NCBI GenBank assembly: GCA_035771165.1
Contig: JAWNZC010000261.1
Location: 537,001-601,000 of the forward strand
Source: Paragorgia papillata
Lineage: Eukaryota; Cnidaria; Anthozoa; Scleralcyonacea; Coralliidae
Reading direction: 5' to 3'
Length of the DNA: 64,000 bases
Shown: piece by piece, positions 10,885 to 19,897 of the stretch
Layout: each line of letters opens with the position of its first letter
Position numbering within the stretch: position 1 is the stretch's first letter
Program-made: the position numbers and the translations under genes
The notes under the pieces: model-generated
Told to the model about the DNA's origin: nothing
Seen by the model: the letters and a program-made list of their open reading frames with translations, nothing else
The model's database searches: none

Positions 10885-13800
10885 CTACCTAGTTTGCCAA
10901 TGTCCAATAGCATATGTTGAAATTTTGTCTTTTTGAATAACCCTTTTGTCATCTGCAGAGTTTAGTGCTATTTTGTTGACATGAATGGTGTTGATGGTAT
11001 GATCTGTACTTTTAAATGTGTTCATTCCTCTAATGACATCCTTTTCCTCGAAGACGCATTTTTTGTAGTCCTCGAAGGTAAGATTGTTGTTAATGACACT
11101 TTTTTTAATACCCTTGCACTTTTTGAACTCTTCCTCCTCCCACAGCCCTGTAACTGGATCCAACTTTTTAGCCATTTTAATAGCATATGCCTTGGCTCTG
11201 GTTCCAACAAAACCTGAAATAATGTCAGCCCCAGTTTCCAATTTCATCATCCCCAGAACTTTTTTGTTTTTACCACATGGGATACCAGATGGATGAGAAT
11301 CTGGAAAATTACTAGTGTCAAACATGGTTTCGACATCTGGAGCAATATCCACAAAGAAGTCGTCAGTTTTAATTTCATAACAAAGGCTGTCAGTGTCTGT
11401 AAATAGTAGTTTTGCCCTGTTACCATATTTTGGTTTAATGTAATTGTAATGAAAGTCATACATTGGGATCTTACTTTTATCCAAAATGGCAGCTCCCACA
11501 GCTATGGGTTTGTTTAGTTTGACTCTTGTTGGTTTCATGTGTACAGCTCCCAAGTTTTCTGTAAATATGTTGATGCCCTTGTATTTTGGTTTTCTTACTA
11601 ATTTTTCAAGTTGGTCTTCAAATGAAACTAACCTAACATCAATCCTACCTCTTTTGTTCTCCATTGTTTTTCCAAACACAGAGTTATTCATTAGTTTGTA
11701 AAAATCTTTGTCGAAGTCGTTGGTGGCTTGTTTTCTTTTTTCTGTGTTTAGTTCGATATATGGTTTCATCCAAGCTTTTTCTGTAAATGAAATACCTTGA
11801 TGAATTTTTGCTAACTTTAATCCATGATCCAACATTTGTGCCAGTGCCTCATAATGTACAACAAAATTTTTCTTATCGTTAAGATTTGGTATTAACTTCT
11901 CCACCCCATTTACTTCCATTTTTTCAGCTGCAAATGGCATTTCATTATGGAGATCATGTAGTTCATCTGGATAATCCAAATCAACTTCCAGAAAACAACC
12001 TTTTCCTTCTGTTGTTAGATATTTTTCCCATCCCTCCAACTCCTTTTCTGGGATCCATTCAAATCCACCAGTTGGTAATGGTTCTGTCATTGTTCCACCG
12101 TACAGATTGTTTTTGTCGGGATATACAATGAAAACACTTTCTTTGGTGGGGTCGTAATTTTCCATATACTTATTGTTGGCTTCTGAGTATCTGTGGGTTA
12201 TTGTTGATATGCCACCACGAATTCCTTTCTCAACCTTTAAAAACATATCGGGTTTTGTTAAAAGTTCCAACTTTTGTCCCGTCATTTTCATTAGCGAACT
12301 CCAACTTTGTCCTGGAGTTGTGTATGACCACATTGGGTCCATTCCATAAGTGTTTTTACACTTTTTCCTGAAGTTTTGTATGACATCTGACAGGTTGAAA
12401 ACATCGGTTTTTAGGTACACATCAATATAATCTTCTAATGTTTTGCAACCAAACTTTTCGTAAACAGTTCCACCAAAGTCATATTCTTCTTTGGAAACAT
12501 TAGAACCTGTAAGTCTTGAACGGAATTCCTTGTGTGGGGGGTAACCTTTGTACTTTAACTTTTTCAAACTGTCCAAAAACTCATATGGGAAAATCCCTTT
12601 TCTTTTCAACAGATCCACATTTTCTTTTGGGTGGTTTTTGAAGCCATTTTCAGTATAATGGAACTCGTCATCTGGTAAGTTTGATGACAATGTTGCTAAT
12701 GATGATGGCATGAATTTTAACGAATCTAGGAACCTTAACTCCAAAGGAATCCACTTTTTTACTTGTTCTCCATTTGCATTCTCCTTCCAACCACCATCCA
12801 TCCAAAATGTTTTACTTGCACTGATGTACTCCTGTTCTGTTTTTGCAATGCAACCAAGTTTACCATTTGACAACCCTAAATATTTTACTATTAGATGGCT
12901 GTCATATCCACTGAAATTATGGAACAAAACTGGTATGTGTCTTGCACTTCCCATGGCAAAATTACAGTCATTATGAGCAGCACCACGATATCGACCATTT
13001 AAATGATCATGGTCCCTAACTTTAGATTTTGCCGTAATTTTTGTGGCTTTGCGAAGACTTTTTGGTTCCAAATCCTTAAGTTTTTTCTGTACAAATTGTC
13101 CACCACAAACATAGCAGGTTGTTGAATTTTGGAAGTCATTTTCGTCATCTGCTGACATTATGATTGGTTTTGGATCTTTTAAATATTTGTACCAAATCTT
13201 TTTGGCTTCTTTTTCCAGGGCTTCGACGAACATTTGGCCAATATCTTGGAATTCGTGTTGTTTAATATAACTTACAGTTTTGCCTGGAAATATGTTTTTG
13301 TCTGAACAGATGATTTGAAAACAATAACCAATTGGAATGTGTTCTTGGTATGACTGTGTATAACTTTTTGACTCGTCATTCTTTTTGGTTTTTAAAGTTT
13401 TCAACATACACTCAAAATCAGCCACAATGATGAAAGGGACATCTTGGGTTTTTCTGTAATCTATCTTACTCCAACCCATTATATCATCCAAACCTTTTTC
13501 TGGATATTCCTGAATTTGGGCGTCATGAGTTCTACAGATTGTCTCATGTTTTTCTAATATTTCCTCTGTTTTGAAGGGGTTCATACAAAAGTTGCAAATG
13601 AACTTTTTGTGTTGATGGTTGTTGATTTGTCCTCCCACCAGTCTACCAAGATTTGTAATAAGACTGTAATGGTCATCCAATAAAAACAGGTTTATGGCAT
13701 CTTTGTTGGTTCTTTTACTAATCATCATTTGGAAAACCTTTTTGATCTCTGAGTCCCAACTAAAAACATTGACCCTTTCATTGTTGAGTTTTTCAAATTT

Positions 13801-14959
13801 GGGGATGTCCTTAATTTTGACAGGAAACTTTATTCCACTCCAATCAAAGTCATTACATTTTTGTCTAATTTTTTCTAGGGATTGGCTTCCTTTCTAGGTT
13901 TTTCTCATCTGGGTTTTCTTCTAGTATTCTTGAGGCTGAAATGCAATATGCAAAACACATATCATTGTCATTTTTTAGGTTGATGATAGCTTTTTTGTCC
14001 TTGATGATTTTTGGTAGTGGTTTGTAACTCTTTCCATTTAAGGGTTTATATTTTGTTATTGATATGTGCAAATATTCCACAGATCTTATTGACCAGCCTG
14101 ACCCCTTTTTCTGATGAGCTGCCAAATTTTCCAACATCTCTCTTTTTGACAGTTTGTATAGTTCTTTTACATCCTCCTCTGTTGTCATTGCCTTCATGTG
14201 GGAGGTAAAGTAAAACAAATCCACTTCTTCTATCCTGTCAACATAGTCGTAATGAACAAGTTTACAAACAAGTGTTGTTTTTACTTTTTTGGAATTTTCA
14301 ATGCTATTGATAAGTTTTTCAACATTTGCTGTCGTCTGTTCTAAAAACATTGTTGGTCCTTTGTAATTTTGTCCAGAGATTTCATACAGAGCTGCCTTAC
14401 CATTTGCAAAATCTTTAATCATTACAGGCTCAGTTTGTCTGAGTTTTTTGTCGGCTTTTGTTTTCCTGTTGAAAATTTTTGAAAGTTTGTTACCTAAAAC
14501 CTGACGAGTTTTAGTAAGTTTTTTGTCAGTGCCTTTCCATTTTTTCATCCATTTGGATATCTCTCTCCTTCTTTCTTCCTGTTTGATCTCCTTTGTCCAC
14601 TTTTTTCTTTCTTTTTGTAAATGTTTCTTCTGGATTTTTTTATAAGTTTTTTGTTGAAACTTAGTTAGGTCATCTCTTAAATTGTCTTGTTGGTTAACAA
14701 GTTTTTGCTCCTTTCTTTCCTCCTTTGCCTTCTGTTTTTCTTGAAGTTTTTGCTCCTTTCTTTCCTCCTTTGCCTTCTGTTTTTCTTGAAGTTTTTGCTC
14801 CTTTCTTTCCTCCTTTGCCTTCTGTTTTTCTTGAAGTTTTGCAAGTCTTTCGGGTTTAAAAGGTTTCATCTCCTTGTCGCGTTGAAGCTGTCTCTGTTTC
14901 CTAAGACGAGCATTTTCGCGAATTTTTAATAGTTTTGGGTCTGTGGTGTATTTGGTCAT
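10885..14959 (-). pseudogene. polB: protein-primed DNA polymerase B, frameshifted
   Basis: The N-terminal frame (14959-13865) starts MTKYTTDP, has three tandem copies of LQEKQKAKEERKEQK (coiled coil), and continues into the conserved Polinton polymerase N-domain (SYKPLPK, CFAYC). It ends at a TAG beside an A-rich run. The main frame (about 13890-10885) continues in the +1 frame. It holds a CxxC zinc motif, exonuclease D-x-E (VADFECM), an HNH-like zinc insert (CYVCGG...DHDH), ExoII FHNFSGYD, ExoIII YLKTDVF, polymerase A NNLYG, B NNSVFGKT and C FTDTDSL. Together the length is normal for the family. The polymerase replicates the linear element from a terminal protein; the coiled-coil N-region might supply that protein (inference). 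The break could be a mutation, a sequence error or programmed +1 shifting. Confidence 0.9.
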
Positions 14960-14993
14960 CTTTATTATAGTATGAATTTTTTTAAAATAAAAT
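14960..14993. promoter_or_regulatory. divergent start region, polB and membrane micro-ORF
   Basis: Only 34 bp separate the polB ATG (minus) from a plus-strand ATG. TATAATAAAG precedes the former and AAATAAAAT the latter, so both starts carry the element's AATAAA box. Confidence 0.5.
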
Positions 14994-15134
14994 ATGGACA
15001 AAATTAATGAAAATATTAATGCTGTTGATGAAAAGGTTACAGAGTTTATTGACAATATTTCGCCATGGGTTTCTCTTGCTGTTGGTGTTATCATTGGCAA
15101 CATTATTTGGGTAACGGCGATAGTGTTTCTTTAA
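14994..15134 (+). CDS. 46-residue membrane protein
   Basis: A short frame, MDKINENINAVDEK followed by a hydrophobic segment (VSLAVGVIIGNIIWVTAIVF) reaching the C-terminus, predicts a single-pass membrane peptide. It is preceded by AATAAAAT, diverges from polB and is followed by a hairpin 17 bp after its stop. Small membrane proteins are common in adintovirus-like elements. The family is not recognised. Confidence 0.55.
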   Translation: MDKINENINAVDEKVTEFIDNISPWVSLAVGVIIGNIIWVTAIVFL

Positions 15135-15150
15135 AAACTTCATAAAAAAA

Positions 15151-15174
15151 ATTTCTATCCTTTTGAATAGAAAT
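15151..15174. terminator. 3' hairpin between convergent genes
   Basis: A 10-bp stem with one mismatch (ATTTCTATCC / GAATAGAAAT) and a TTTT loop lies between the stop of the 46-residue membrane gene and the stop of the leftward NUMOD-like gene. Confidence 0.55.
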
Positions 15175-15274
15175 CTTTGTAAAAAATGACCAAACTTACA
15201 GACATTGGAGAGAAAACGAAACCTTAGAAAACAGTAATGAGAGTCCTATTTATTAATGTGGTTTTTAAAGTTTT

Positions 15275-15697
15275 TTACCTACTTATTGTCCAGTGTTTGC
15301 CTTCGTACATAACTTCCTTTTGGTTTTTAATGTAAAATGGGATGCAACTTGGATTTCTGTTTAAACACAATCCTGCTTTGTAAATACTTGGAAATTCTAT
15401 TTTTTCTCCATCCACAGAGGTAAATGTTATTTTTACTGGTGTTCTAATTGTGTTTCTGTGGTGTTTTTCAAATACTTCATTTTTTACCAATGGGATATTT
15501 AATTTTTCGCACAGTGTTTTTGTTGTGGAACTATGGGCTCCTTTAACACCAAGATTTTTACCTATTTCTCTGAGTTCTTTAAGTGATGTTAGTTTTTCTT
15601 CTCGTATTGTTTGGAGTCTTTTGTTCGCACTTGTTCTTAGTTGCATTCTTATTTGGAAAAGTTTTTTGAGTTCTTCGAGAGTTTTTGTGGTTGTCAT
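15275..15697 (-). CDS. SAP-like plus NUMOD1-like DNA-binding protein, copy A
   Basis: This is a 140-residue protein. The N-half is helical and basic, followed by a SAP-like helix pair (GVKGAHSSTTKTLCEKLNIP, about residues 50-70). The C-half resembles NUMOD1, the DNA-binding module beside homing endonucleases (PVKITFTSVDGEKIEFPSI ... YEGKHWTIS). It is paralogous to its upstream neighbour at 15774-16355, sharing TTKTLCEKLNIP and the C-terminal module. No nuclease domain is present. AATAAAC precedes the ATG. The role is probably DNA binding; it is unverified. Confidence 0.65.
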   Translation of the reverse strand: MTTTKTLEELKKLFQIRMQLRTSANKRLQTIREEKLTSLKELREIGKNLGVKGAHSSTTKTLCEKLNIPLVKNEVFEKHHRNTIRTPVKITFTSVDGEKIEFPSIYKAGLCLNRNPSCIPFYIKNQKEVMYEGKHWTISR

Positions 15698-15722
15698 TGT
15701 TTATTGTATGGTTTCTTTAAAA

Positions 15723-15746
15723 ATTTCTTATTTTTTAATAAGAGAT
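15723..15746. terminator. 3' hairpin after NUMOD-like copy B
   Basis: A 10-bp stem with one mismatch (ATTTCTTATT / AATAAGAGAT) and a TTTT loop lies between the stop of the upstream gene at 15774 and the next start at 15697. Confidence 0.5.
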
Positions 15747-15773
15747 TTTGTTTTTTTTGGTTTTCTATTCTGT

Positions 15774-16355
15774 TTATACTCTACTTACGGACCAGAGTTT
15801 TCCATTGTATCGAACAGTTTGGTTGTTTATGATTACATGGTCAATAGCATGGTGGTGGTTTTTTCCAATGGCCAAAGCAGCTTGACCCATACTTGGGAAC
15901 TCTATTTTTGTTCCATTATCTAAATCTGTAAATAGAATTTTAACGGGCATTGGGTTTGGGAAATTTAGGTGACTGGAGTTGAAGGGGGTATATGGAATAT
16001 TAAGTTTTTCGCAAAGTGTTTTTGTTGTTAGTTTGCATGTGTTTTTAATTCCCATTTGGTGAGCTATACCAATTAGCATTTCCCTGTATGTGCATGAATT
16101 TGGACTGTAGGCTCCAGAATATTTTTCTAAATTTTCCAGTGTTTGTTGTAGTTTTCCTTGTAAAAGTGTTATTTCCTTTTCTAACTCTTCTTTGGTTTGA
16201 AATTCTTTAATCTTTTTTTCCAAAAAGTCAGCATTTGCAACCTGGAACTGGATATAAGATGAATCATGTTCGCGACCTTCTACAACCATCATCTCATGTA
16301 AAGTTTTTTGGTGGTTTTTAATTGTTGAAATTGTGTTTTCATTAATAGTGTTCAT
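15774..16355 (-). CDS. coiled-coil, SAP-like and NUMOD1-like protein, copy B
   Basis: This 193-residue protein has a predicted coiled coil (about 50-85), the same SAP-like segment ending TTKTLCEKLNIP, then a NUMOD1-like module (PVKILFTDLDNGTKIEFPS ... YNGKLWSVS). It is a tandem paralogue of copy A with a longer N-terminus. AATAAAAGGGAA precedes the ATG. It may bind element DNA as a packaging or replication accessory (inference). Confidence 0.65.
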   Translation of the reverse strand: MNTINENTISTIKNHQKTLHEMMVVEGREHDSSYIQFQVANADFLEKKIKEFQTKEELEKEITLLQGKLQQTLENLEKYSGAYSPNSCTYREMLIGIAHQMGIKNTCKLTTKTLCEKLNIPYTPFNSSHLNFPNPMPVKILFTDLDNGTKIEFPSMGQAALAIGKNHHHAIDHVIINNQTVRYNGKLWSVSRV

Positions 16356-16406
16356 TTCCCTTTTATTATACTGTGTGTTTTGGTTTTTTTATAAACCAAT
16401 TTTAAA

Positions 16407-16433
16407 TTAAGTTAGAAAAAATCTCTAACTTAA
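16407..16433. terminator. 3' hairpin, perfect 10-bp stem
   Basis: TTAAGTTAGA / TCTAACTTAA with a 7-base loop lies between copy B's start and a duplicated leader fragment. Confidence 0.55.
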
Positions 16434-16500
16434 CTTGGTTTTTAATTGTTGAAATTGTGTTTTCAATAATAGTGTTCATTTCTTTTATTATTGTGTACCC
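16434..16500 (-). repeat. duplicated leader and first codons of NUMOD-like copy B
   Basis: About 65 bp (16434-16500) repeat 16312-16378 with few changes, including the AATAAAAG box, the ATG at 16479 and the first dozen codons (MNTIIENTISTIKN). The copied frame ends after about 25 codons. It is a micro-duplication of a start region rather than a gene. Confidence 0.65.
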
Positions 16501-16550
16501 ATCGTTCTTTTTCCTTTAAAACCCAATTTTCTCTGAGAACTAGGTTTCTT

Positions 16551-16826
16551 CTATCGATCCTCCTTTTTCGGAATTGTCGATACCAATTTTGGACTCTTAC
16601 TAACAACATCATTTATTTTATTTTGTGTAAGTGACTCCATAGATAATGATTTTTTACAGTCTGGAACCTTTGTGTAATTTTTGACGGTTTTGTTTGTCCA
16701 ACCTATTTGAACATTTCCTTCCATCGTTAAATCCTCTCTCCCAAAACTTAAACCAAATTGGAATCCTTTCTTTGTAATATGGTTTTTGTTGTATTTTTCT
16801 TTTGGCTTTGACTTTGTGTTACCCAT
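16551..16826 (-). CDS. small basic protein with N-myristoylation signal
   Basis: This 91-residue protein begins MGNTKSKPKEK, which fits the myristoylation consensus (Gly2, Ser at position 6, basic follow-up). The rest is polar and basic with no recognised domain. It lies in the block of small structural-type genes, with AATAAAACAA before the ATG. Such a signal would put the protein on membranes during assembly or exit (inference). Confidence 0.6.
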   Translation of the reverse strand: MGNTKSKPKEKYNKNHITKKGFQFGLSFGREDLTMEGNVQIGWTNKTVKNYTKVPDCKKSLSMESLTQNKINDVVSKSPKLVSTIPKKEDR

Positions 16827-16836
16827 TTGTTTTATT

Positions 16837-16865
16837 TTTTCCTAACCAAACAAAGATTAGGAAAA
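16837..16865. terminator. 3' hairpin, perfect 9-bp stem
   Basis: TTTTCCTAA / TTAGGAAAA with an 11-base loop lies downstream of the stop of the leftward gene at 16935. Confidence 0.55.
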
Positions 16866-16934
16866 TATTGTCAACTTTGTAGAACACATGGTGGAACACT
16901 TAGTGAGAACAGTAAAAATTTAATTAATATTAGC

Positions 16935-17441
16935 TCAACTGTTATTGGAATCAACAGAACTGACACCACTGTTATTTTCATTAAAATTTTCATCATTTTG
17001 TACTGTAACATTTTTATTATTAGGGGTTGGTTTCTTATCCCAAACATGTTTTGCAATAATAATGCCACCAGTTAGTAAACCAATCATTGGAATATATGGC
17101 GAAATTTTTTTAACCATTGATTTGACATCATCGCAGAAAAGTTTGTTTGATGATAGTTCTGCATCCAGTTTGCCATCATCTTGCACTAGATCCAACTGTT
17201 CCAATAACTCTGAGAATTTTTTTACAAGGGTTTCAGTTAACAGAGATGAAGTTTTGTCAAGTTGGGTTCTCTCATAGCTGAGCTTAATTTTTTCAAGTTG
17301 GGTAACTGAAGCTTTTTTCAAATATGCTTCCGAATGTTTAATTTCCTTTGCAAAGGATAAGCGAATTAAATCTTCTCTAAGTGTTAAATTTTGCGGTTCG
17401 TCAGTTTTTTCGTCATTCATTGTTGCGTATTCTGTGTTCAT
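16935..17441 (-). CDS. helical protein with one membrane segment
   Basis: This 168-residue protein has an acidic start, a long helical central region (about 25-120), a membrane segment YIPMIGLLTGGIIIAKHVW (about 125-143) and an Asn-rich tail. No family is recognised. AATATAA precedes the ATG. A virion membrane or scaffold role is conceivable. Confidence 0.6.
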   Translation of the reverse strand: MNTEYATMNDEKTDEPQNLTLREDLIRLSFAKEIKHSEAYLKKASVTQLEKIKLSYERTQLDKTSSLLTETLVKKFSELLEQLDLVQDDGKLDAELSSNKLFCDDVKSMVKKISPYIPMIGLLTGGIIIAKHVWDKKPTPNNKNVTVQNDENFNENNSGVSSVDSNNS

Positions 17442-17479
17442 TTATATTGATGTGTTTTTTTTATAGTGGTGTAAAAGTT

Positions 17480-18835
17480 TTAGAAGTTTTGGATTTTTGT
17501 TATTTTCATTTTTTCTTTGTACTCTGTGTACGCAAAATATGTTAAAGCTATTGCAAGGACCCACAGATTTTTCGCCAACCATGCTAATCCCTTTGCACCC
17601 CAAGATAGCGCAGTTGCCAATATGCTCAAAATTGGTGCCAATACAGGCCATGCAGCTTTTGCAAGTTTTGCTAAGGCTTTTCCTAATGCTCCTGTCGCCT
17701 TTGCAGTAGTTACAACTGCAGCTTTTCCAGCTAGCACCACAGTTGTTATGATTCCGGCAATTGAAATGGCTATTGCAGCAGAAACTCCCATGTTTTCTTT
17801 AGCCCATTCTTTAAATTTTTCAAATCTGGTTATAACATGCTCTTCAATCATTTGTTCTGTTGCTTTTTCCTTTGCTGCTTCATTGTTTAGCATTCTATAT
17901 TTTTCAGCTACCATCTTGCATATATTTGACATTCCTTCGAATATATTTTTTGCATTTGGTTTTTTTTCTGCGGCAGCTTTGTCAGCATAAAGTTCTTGAT
18001 TAGATTCGGCAGCAACTTTGTTGGCTTCTATGAATTCCCACCTGTCTTGTCCTTCTAACTGGTTAATTTGGTCTGTTTTGTCTTTTACTAAACCCAAAAG
18101 ATTTCCAATATTGGTATCTTCATCCACACTTGTAGAACTGGCAAAAAGGGCATCCATCATTATTATTGCTTCGTTACCATAATCTCTAGCAACTTCTTTT
18201 TGAACTGCTTCAGCTGCTTGTGGGGGTATGTTAAGATCCTTTTCTATTTTTCCAGCTCCAGTTCCTAAATGTTCAGCACTTGCCTTTTTTAACAAATCCC
18301 TAAATTTTTTAATTTTGTTTTTAACTTTTACTCCTTTTGCTTTTGAATCTTCAAAATCCCCGGTTTTAGCATCTCTAACCAAAATTAATACATTTTCAAA
18401 CTTAAGTCCATCAACCTCAAATGTTTTTGGATCATAGGAAAATGTACTTCCTTTATACAAACTTTTACTTGCTTTGCCATCATCCCCAACTACTGTTTGA
18501 CTTAACTCTTCGATAAAAAAGTTTTTTTTGATGTTTGTAGCATCTAAACTTTGTCTTCTGGAAATATTTGCTATAAAGTCTTTTCTTCTTTTTTGAAATA
18601 ATTCATCCGGCTCATCTTTAAATTGAACAGGTTGGTTACGAAGTGTTTCCCTCATTTTTGCACTTTCATCTAAATCAACTAAACCATCAGCCCCATAAAC
18701 ATTTTCAAACTCTTCAAAAAGATCGTCAAGGTCTTTAAAATATGAAGGGCCAAAAGATGTTTCAAAAGTTTTATCCTCTTCTTGTTCTGCTGTTTCATCA
18801 GGGTTTAAATCATTCATTTCAATATTTTCAGCCAT
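17480..18835 (-). CDS. 451-residue protein with long hydrophobic Ala-rich C-terminus
   Basis: The first 330 residues are polar and charged. The C-terminal 110 residues are hydrophobic and Ala/Gly-rich (GVSAAIAISIAGIITTVVL, then several Trp-containing helices) with a short basic end. I recall similar C-termini in unnamed proteins of other invertebrate Polintons, but no function. It resembles a membrane-active or internal capsid protein. ATAAATAA precedes the ATG. Confidence 0.6.
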   Translation of the reverse strand: MAENIEMNDLNPDETAEQEEDKTFETSFGPSYFKDLDDLFEEFENVYGADGLVDLDESAKMRETLRNQPVQFKDEPDELFQKRRKDFIANISRRQSLDATNIKKNFFIEELSQTVVGDDGKASKSLYKGSTFSYDPKTFEVDGLKFENVLILVRDAKTGDFEDSKAKGVKVKNKIKKFRDLLKKASAEHLGTGAGKIEKDLNIPPQAAEAVQKEVARDYGNEAIIMMDALFASSTSVDEDTNIGNLLGLVKDKTDQINQLEGQDRWEFIEANKVAAESNQELYADKAAAEKKPNAKNIFEGMSNICKMVAEKYRMLNNEAAKEKATEQMIEEHVITRFEKFKEWAKENMGVSAAIAISIAGIITTVVLAGKAAVVTTAKATGALGKALAKLAKAAWPVLAPILSILATALSWGAKGLAWLAKNLWVLAIALTYFAYTEYKEKMKITKIQNF

Positions 18836-18871
18836 TTATTTATGTTTGGTTTCCAACCTTTACCAAAATAT

Positions 18872-19843
18872 TTATGTCTGGTCTCCAATAACTTTAACCA
18901 GTTCCTCACCATAAAATTTTCCCATAATGTCCTCCTCCTTATCCCGAATTCTATACATAACAGGAACTCCTCTAAAAACCGCTGACACAACAAAAATTTC
19001 ATCTGTAAAATTTGGGTCATAACCTTTTGCAAAGTTTTTTCTGTATTTTTGAATTCTAACATGGTCCCCAATTTTGAATTTTGGGTTTACTTGGGATTCT
19101 AATGGTGGGATCCCATATAGTGTAAGAAAAACTTTGGATTGGTTGATATCATTGACATCTTTGGGTTTCATTTTAATGGTGCTGTGGATTGTGTTGTTGT
19201 AACTATTGGTAAATTTGTTTAAACTATTTAGCCACTCTTTGTTTCCTTTAAAAGTAAAAAATTTCCACATCCTGGTTTTCAAAGTTCTGTTAAATCTTTC
19301 CACAAGTGCAGCCTTTCTGTGGGATTTGGATGAAAAATATTCTATGTTTAGAGATTTTAAAAGAGTTTTTACTCCAACATTATAAAATTCCTTCCCTTCG
19401 TCAAATTGGACTGTTTCTGGATATTTACCAAATCTTTTCTTAAATTCTTCCAACATTTTTGAAACACCTGCCACCATACTTGCAGTGTTTTTTCTATGGA
19501 CAGGAACTGCAAAACCAAATCTTGACAAAATTTCAATACCAGTCAAGATCCATTTTTGGTCATTATTTTCAGAACCAAATTTTGCCATATCTACCAAGTC
19601 CATTTGCATTTGGTCAGCAAGATTTTTAACAAATGTTTTCTGGTATTTTCTTGGTTTTTTAATGGTTTTGTGCAAAGTAAAAACTTTTTGGTTGTGTAAC
19701 CACTCCTTAACTTGTTTTCGGGTTATTGAAGGATTTTCTTTTACAGCAGCTTGGTAAAGTTTTTCCGTAGATTGGTACCCTGTTACAGGATTGTAGTAAA
19801 TATCTCGTAACTCAAGGTCAATGAGTAAAAGTTCGTCTTCCAT
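18872..19843 (-). CDS. Polinton DDE integrase (retroviral-like)
   Basis: This 323-residue protein starts at MEDELLL, where AATAAA precedes the ATG; the open frame extends further upstream without support. The catalytic triad is visible as D82 (MQMDLVDM), D148 (VQFDEGKEF) and E182 (LVERFNRTL), spaced 65 and 33 residues. A C-terminal barrel-like domain follows (FKIGDHVRIQ ... KFYGEELVKV), typical of Polinton c-integrases. It joins the linear element to target DNA, making the 6-bp duplication seen here. It appears intact. Confidence 0.93.
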   Translation of the reverse strand: MEDELLLIDLELRDIYYNPVTGYQSTEKLYQAAVKENPSITRKQVKEWLHNQKVFTLHKTIKKPRKYQKTFVKNLADQMQMDLVDMAKFGSENNDQKWILTGIEILSRFGFAVPVHRKNTASMVAGVSKMLEEFKKRFGKYPETVQFDEGKEFYNVGVKTLLKSLNIEYFSSKSHRKAALVERFNRTLKTRMWKFFTFKGNKEWLNSLNKFTNSYNNTIHSTIKMKPKDVNDINQSKVFLTLYGIPPLESQVNPKFKIGDHVRIQKYRKNFAKGYDPNFTDEIFVVSAVFRGVPVMYRIRDKEEDIMGKFYGEELVKVIGDQT

Positions 19844-19897
19844 TTTATTTTGAGTTTTTTTTTGCAACTTCTTAAAACTTTTGAACTTTAATAAACA
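19844..19897. promoter_or_regulatory. 54-bp divergent promoter, integrase and 424-residue gene
   Basis: AATAAA lies directly before the integrase ATG on the minus strand and TTTAATAAACA before the plus-strand ATG at 19898. The two boxes are about 40 bp apart, so this short region must start both transcripts. Confidence 0.5.

Noticed and set aside
14687..14929. Leucine-rich plus-strand frame with three repeats
   Set aside because: Shadow of the coiled-coil repeat in the polB N-region.
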